Shown here one piece after another: positions 18,101 through 20,619 of a stretch of 20,619 nucleotides of DNA; position 1 is the stretch's first letter, and each line of letters begins with the position of its first letter. The stretch is from the NCBI GenBank assembly GCA_001430745.1, contig KQ482061.1:927502-948120 (forward strand), in the 5' to 3' direction. Below the pieces are notes generated by a model, which was not told the DNA's origin, searched no databases, and saw only the letters and a program-made list of their open reading frames with translations. Source of the stretch: Auxenochlorella pyrenoidosa. Taxonomy: Eukaryota; Chlorophyta; Trebouxiophyceae; Chlorellales; Chlorellaceae. Made by a program: the position numbers and the translations under genes.

Positions 18101-20568
18101 GTGTCCAGCTTTCCAACCCACCTGGATGCCCAGCCCTCGAATCTCAGCCGGCGGCACTTGGAAGCTCAGCAGCAGCGCCCGGCTCTCGCGCACGATGTCG
18201 GCGGCGACGTCAGTGAAGCGCGCCAGGCTGGCTGCCGGGGGAGATGGGAGGCAGGGGCAGGGTAGGCGCACAACTTGCCACTGACCACATCACATCGCTG
18301 CCTGTCCCACTTGTCGCGATGTGCCCACACTCTGACGGCAAACTAACAAACGTTCAGGGGATGCCGAGAGCAGAAAGCTCACTGTCCCAGAGGGAGACCC
18401 CTGGAGGGCGCTGCCCCGTGACGCGAAGGCCGCAGCTGATGGCTGGTCCCGGCACCCGCCCACCCACTTGATTTGGAGAAGCTGTCGCACTCGCCGTGCC
18501 CCAGAAACTTGGCGGGCTCGACAGCGCCCTGCAGGGGCCGGCCCGGCGGCGCCGACGGAGCGTTCGTGCAGAGGTTGGCCAGCGGCAGCATACCTGGCGG
18601 GCCTGCGTGCACGGCTGGAATGCTCGGCCCCAGGCAGGCGCATGCAGCCCAATGATGCGTCAGCTCATCAGCAACCGGGTTGAAGGCAGGCCAAAGGGGC
18701 GCAGGTGGCTCCCTGCGCGGGGAGCCGGCCCATGCGCAAGAGCACGCAGCGGCACGGGCCAGCCGCGGGCGCACCGGCTTCTTGCGCTTCAGCTTGAGCA
18801 TGACTGTGCGCCCCTTGACCCCCGCGCGGCGCAGGCGCTCCTGCACCTCGCCCGCTGCAGTCAAGCAGCAAGGCCCGGGAGCGCAGGCGAGTCGGTGCAG
18901 GCGCGAGCAGTCGGATCCACGGCTGCTGCTGGCTGGCAGACAGGGCAGGACCGCGCCTGCAGCTATTGTGTAGGCTAGGCAGGGCTAAGGGACGAAACGG
19001 CGAGCAGTGAAGCGCCGGCCTGCTGGCCTCATCGGTCCCTGCCTCACCCAGGTCGTCAAGCACCTTCCATGCGTCGTCCTGGGTGCTGAAGCGCAGCCCG
19101 TAGTTGACTTCTGCACCCACCGACTTGCGCATCTTGAATGGCTCCACCGCCCTGCCAGGTGGGGCCAGGCAGCACTGGTGCAACAAGTTGCATGCGGGCT
19201 GGCGTGGCAGCGCGCCCTGTGCAGCGATGCCAGGGCGGAGCGAGCCGCGCAGGGCAGCCCAGGCTGCAGCAGCACGGGCGGCAACAAGGCACGCCGTGCT
19301 CGGCACTCTGGCCAGGCACGCAGCTGCGCAGACGGCAGCACGACTTCTGAGCCCGGGCAGGCTGAGGCAGGCAGGCGGGCGGGCGGGCGGGCTGCACCTG
19401 TTGTCCCTGCCGTGCGCAAAGTCCCAGAGCATGGCGCCCTGCTTCTGTCCCAGCAGGCCCTGGAGGAAGCCCCTGGAGCGGGCCTGCGGGGGCAGCGGGT
19501 GGGCCAGGGGCAGGGAGACAGGAGGGAATTGGACGCCTCTTGCTTGGGTAATTGACGACGACATGCTCGGTGTGCTTGTTGCCAGGCGCCAGCAAGAGTA
19601 GAAGCCCCCCACCCAACGCCCCATGCCTCTGCGTGCCCCGCAAAGCGCGCTTGCCTGCAGGTCTGCCACTGTGGCGATGCCATGCCCCTTGAGTTGTTCC
19701 CGGGTGGCCCAGCCCACCCCGGGCAGGGCGTCGGCAGACAGGCCCTGCGCAGAAAGGGCAGCACGAAGCAGAGATGGCAAGGGGTTGACGGGCACCAGCC
19801 GGCCAGCACGACCCAACCACTCAACCCCACGCCGGCCCCACTCCAGCTGCATGGCACTCCTGCGCGGCGGATTGTGCGTTGGCGCGCACAACAGTGGGCG
19901 CGTGACTTTCTGCCATCCGGCCTGCCAGCCCACGCTCCTTCCCTGCCCCTCGCCTTGCCTGCAGGAGCTCGAGCGCCTGAGGCCCAACGTGGATGCGCAG
20001 CTGCCCGTTGGGCTTGGCGCGCTCGCTGGCAATCCGGGCCATCAGCGGGTTTGGCCCAATGCCCGCGCTGGCTGCAGCCCAGGGGAAGGGTGAAGAACGG
20101 GTGCATGCGGCATGGAGTGCAATGGTAACGCCCACAGCCAGCGTTGACAGGCCCCTCTGCATGTGCTTCAGCATGCAAGCCAGGGGCGGCGGCGGCGGCT
20201 GAGCGCACCTGTGCAGCCGGTGGCCGCCTGTATCTCGGCCCGCATCTCCGCCGCCAGCTGCTCCGGGTCCCCCAGCCCTGTGTGAGGTGGGCACATCGCA
20301 TGGGGCAGCGCAGCCTGAGTTCGATGTTCATATGTATTGTGCAGGCGTATGTCCACATGCACTTGGGGAAAAGCACCCATGCAGCAGCCATGTGTGGGCA
20401 GGAGGTTGCCAGCGGCCATGGTTGGTTGGGAGGCTGCGCTGCCTGCGAGCGGTGGCCAGGCAGCAGCAATGCCAGCCTGCCCGGCCACCCACCAGTAACA
20501 TCCAGGTAGGCTTCGTCACAGCTCAGCGCCTCCACGCACAAGGTGCGGCGCAGCAGGATGCGGTACAC
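15173..20568 (-). CDS. REV1: DNA repair protein REV1 (Y-family translesion polymerase), 5' end outside window
   Basis: Exons in transcript order: 20568-20493, 20277-20209, 20071-19959, 19744-19655, 19483-19398, 19151-19048, 18854-18775, 18528-18468, 18231-18122, 17908-17354, 17161-16672, 16512-15173 (stop TGA 15175-15173); 1057 residues visible. REV1 inserts dCMP opposite lesions and scaffolds other translesion polymerases. Visible residues ~1-265 cover palm, thumb and little finger: the catalytic SCDEAYLDVT, GIGPNPLMARIASERAKPNG, LPGVGWATREQLKGHGI, MRKSVGAEVNYGLRF, AKFLGHGECDSFSK and IRGLGIQV. Then follows a Gln-rich linker, three ubiquitin-binding motifs (near residues 447-463, 590-606, 682-698), a PIP-like RQRLDSFV between the last two, and the REV1 C-terminal helical domain (~990-1048). 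The SCDEA form and the SQVDPAV...LP motifs point to REV1 and not to pol eta or kappa. The N-terminal BRCT part is not in the window. Two introns have GC donors (19654, 19958). Confidence 0.94.
16235..16315 (-). other. REV1 ubiquitin-binding motif 3
   Basis: Codons for LSLSQIDPAVLRELPLEVRQ and the residues after it fit the UBM pattern: Asp, hydrophobic residue, central Leu-Pro, then a Glu-hydrophobic end. It is directly followed by a short polyglutamine run. Human REV1 is known for two UBMs; this is the additional copy counted from the N-terminus. Confidence 0.8.
16672..16757 (-). other. REV1 ubiquitin-binding motif 2
   Basis: ALPALSQVDPAVLEVLPLAM followed by RRELEVAYG closely matches the second UBM of animal REV1 (recalled as ALPAFSQVDPEVFAALP), including the tail that ends in AY. 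It ends the penultimate exon exactly at a splice donor. Confidence 0.85.
17100..17366 (-). other. REV1 ubiquitin-binding motif 1, split by an intron
   Basis: SLSQ at the end of one exon (to 17354) joins MDASALECLPYEVQREL at the start of the next (from 17161). The spliced product has Asp, central Leu-Pro and Glu-Leu in UBM register. The motif exists only after removal of the 192-bp intron, which supports the splice sites chosen. Confidence 0.78.
17761..17820 (-). repeat. 30-bp in-frame tandem duplication in the REV1 linker
   Basis: 17761-17790 and 17791-17820 are identical at 26 of 30 positions; the four differences are all C/T transitions. It encodes two versions of a ten-residue unit (AAERQDEQRR / AAGRRDEQQQ). 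The surrounding charged, Gln-rich segment may be a coiled or disordered linker. Confidence 0.8.
19377..19392 (+). repeat. (GGGC)4 tract, G-quadruplex-capable, just inside a REV1 intron
   Basis: Four perfect GGGC units give four G3 runs with one-base loops on the plus strand, a strong G-quadruplex pattern. The tract lies five bases inside the intron after the exon ending at 19398. The plus strand is the template strand for REV1, so the RNA is C-rich here. Confidence 0.8.
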
Positions 20569-20591
20569 CTGGGAGAGGGTGGGGGGTGGAG

Positions 20592-20614
20592 GTGTGTGTG
20601 TGTGTGTGTGTGTG
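20592..20614. repeat. (GT)n dinucleotide microsatellite in a REV1 intron
   Basis: Twenty-three bases of alternating GT on the plus strand, (CA)n in the transcript, lie 24 bases upstream of the acceptor for the first visible REV1 exon. It is next to a G-rich run on the plus strand. Such tracts are often length-polymorphic. Confidence 0.9.
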
Positions 20615-20619
20615 GTGGT

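Noticed and set aside
16436..18265. Long plus-strand open frame of 609 codons opposite REV1
   Set aside because: It is antisense to REV1 exons and introns, Cys/Arg/Leu-rich low complexity, and matches no family. Long antisense frames are expected opposite CAG- and GC-rich coding DNA.
1..20619. tRNA, rRNA, transposon ends or integrase-like genes
   Set aside because: No T-loop/anticodon arrangements, ribosomal signatures, terminal inverted repeats with target duplications, or transposase/reverse-transcriptase motifs were seen on either strand.

Overview
The window is nuclear DNA from a eukaryote, most likely a GC-rich, intron-dense green alga of the Chlorella/trebouxiophyte type. This rests on three things: very high GC content, many short introns (roughly 100-380 bp) that end mostly in a pyrimidine tract plus CAG, and Ala/Gln/Gly/Pro-rich insertions with CAG-repeat polyglutamine inside conserved proteins. 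There are no operons, no bacterial promoters or ribosome binding sites, and no mobile element that I can recognise. The exact species cannot be read from the sequence.

Six protein genes were rebuilt exon by exon. Splice phases were checked at every junction, and all six reading frames close. From left to right: (1) 58-1355 (+), the 3' part of the selenocysteine-specific elongation factor EEFSEC; (2) 1732-3921 (+), an F-box protein with leucine-rich-repeat-like C-terminal sequence; (3) 4561-6791 (+), a D-tagatose/D-psicose 3-epimerase-type sugar epimerase with a probable organelle-targeting leader and a complete active site; (4) 7201-11017 (-), a mid-SUN-domain membrane protein with a signal peptide, SUN domain, very long Gln/Pro/Ala linker, coiled coil and two C-terminal membrane segments; (5) 11456-14864 (+), PIG-A, the catalytic subunit of the GPI-anchor GlcNAc transferase; (6) 15173-20568 (-), most of the translesion DNA polymerase REV1, whose 5' end lies beyond the right edge.

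Genes 4 and 5 are divergent and share a 438-bp upstream region. Genes 3/4 and 5/6 are convergent. The genes serve unrelated processes (selenoprotein synthesis, protein turnover, sugar metabolism, ER/nuclear envelope, GPI anchoring, DNA damage tolerance), so the layout looks like ordinary chromosomal gene order and not a functional cluster. I found no convincing new multi-gene system. The points most worth a second look are a third ubiquitin-binding motif in REV1, a high share of GC-AG introns (4 of 36 complete introns), a duplicated in-frame splice donor inside the SUN domain, the CAG-repeat-bearing linker of the SUN protein, and the targeted epimerase of possibly bacterial ancestry.
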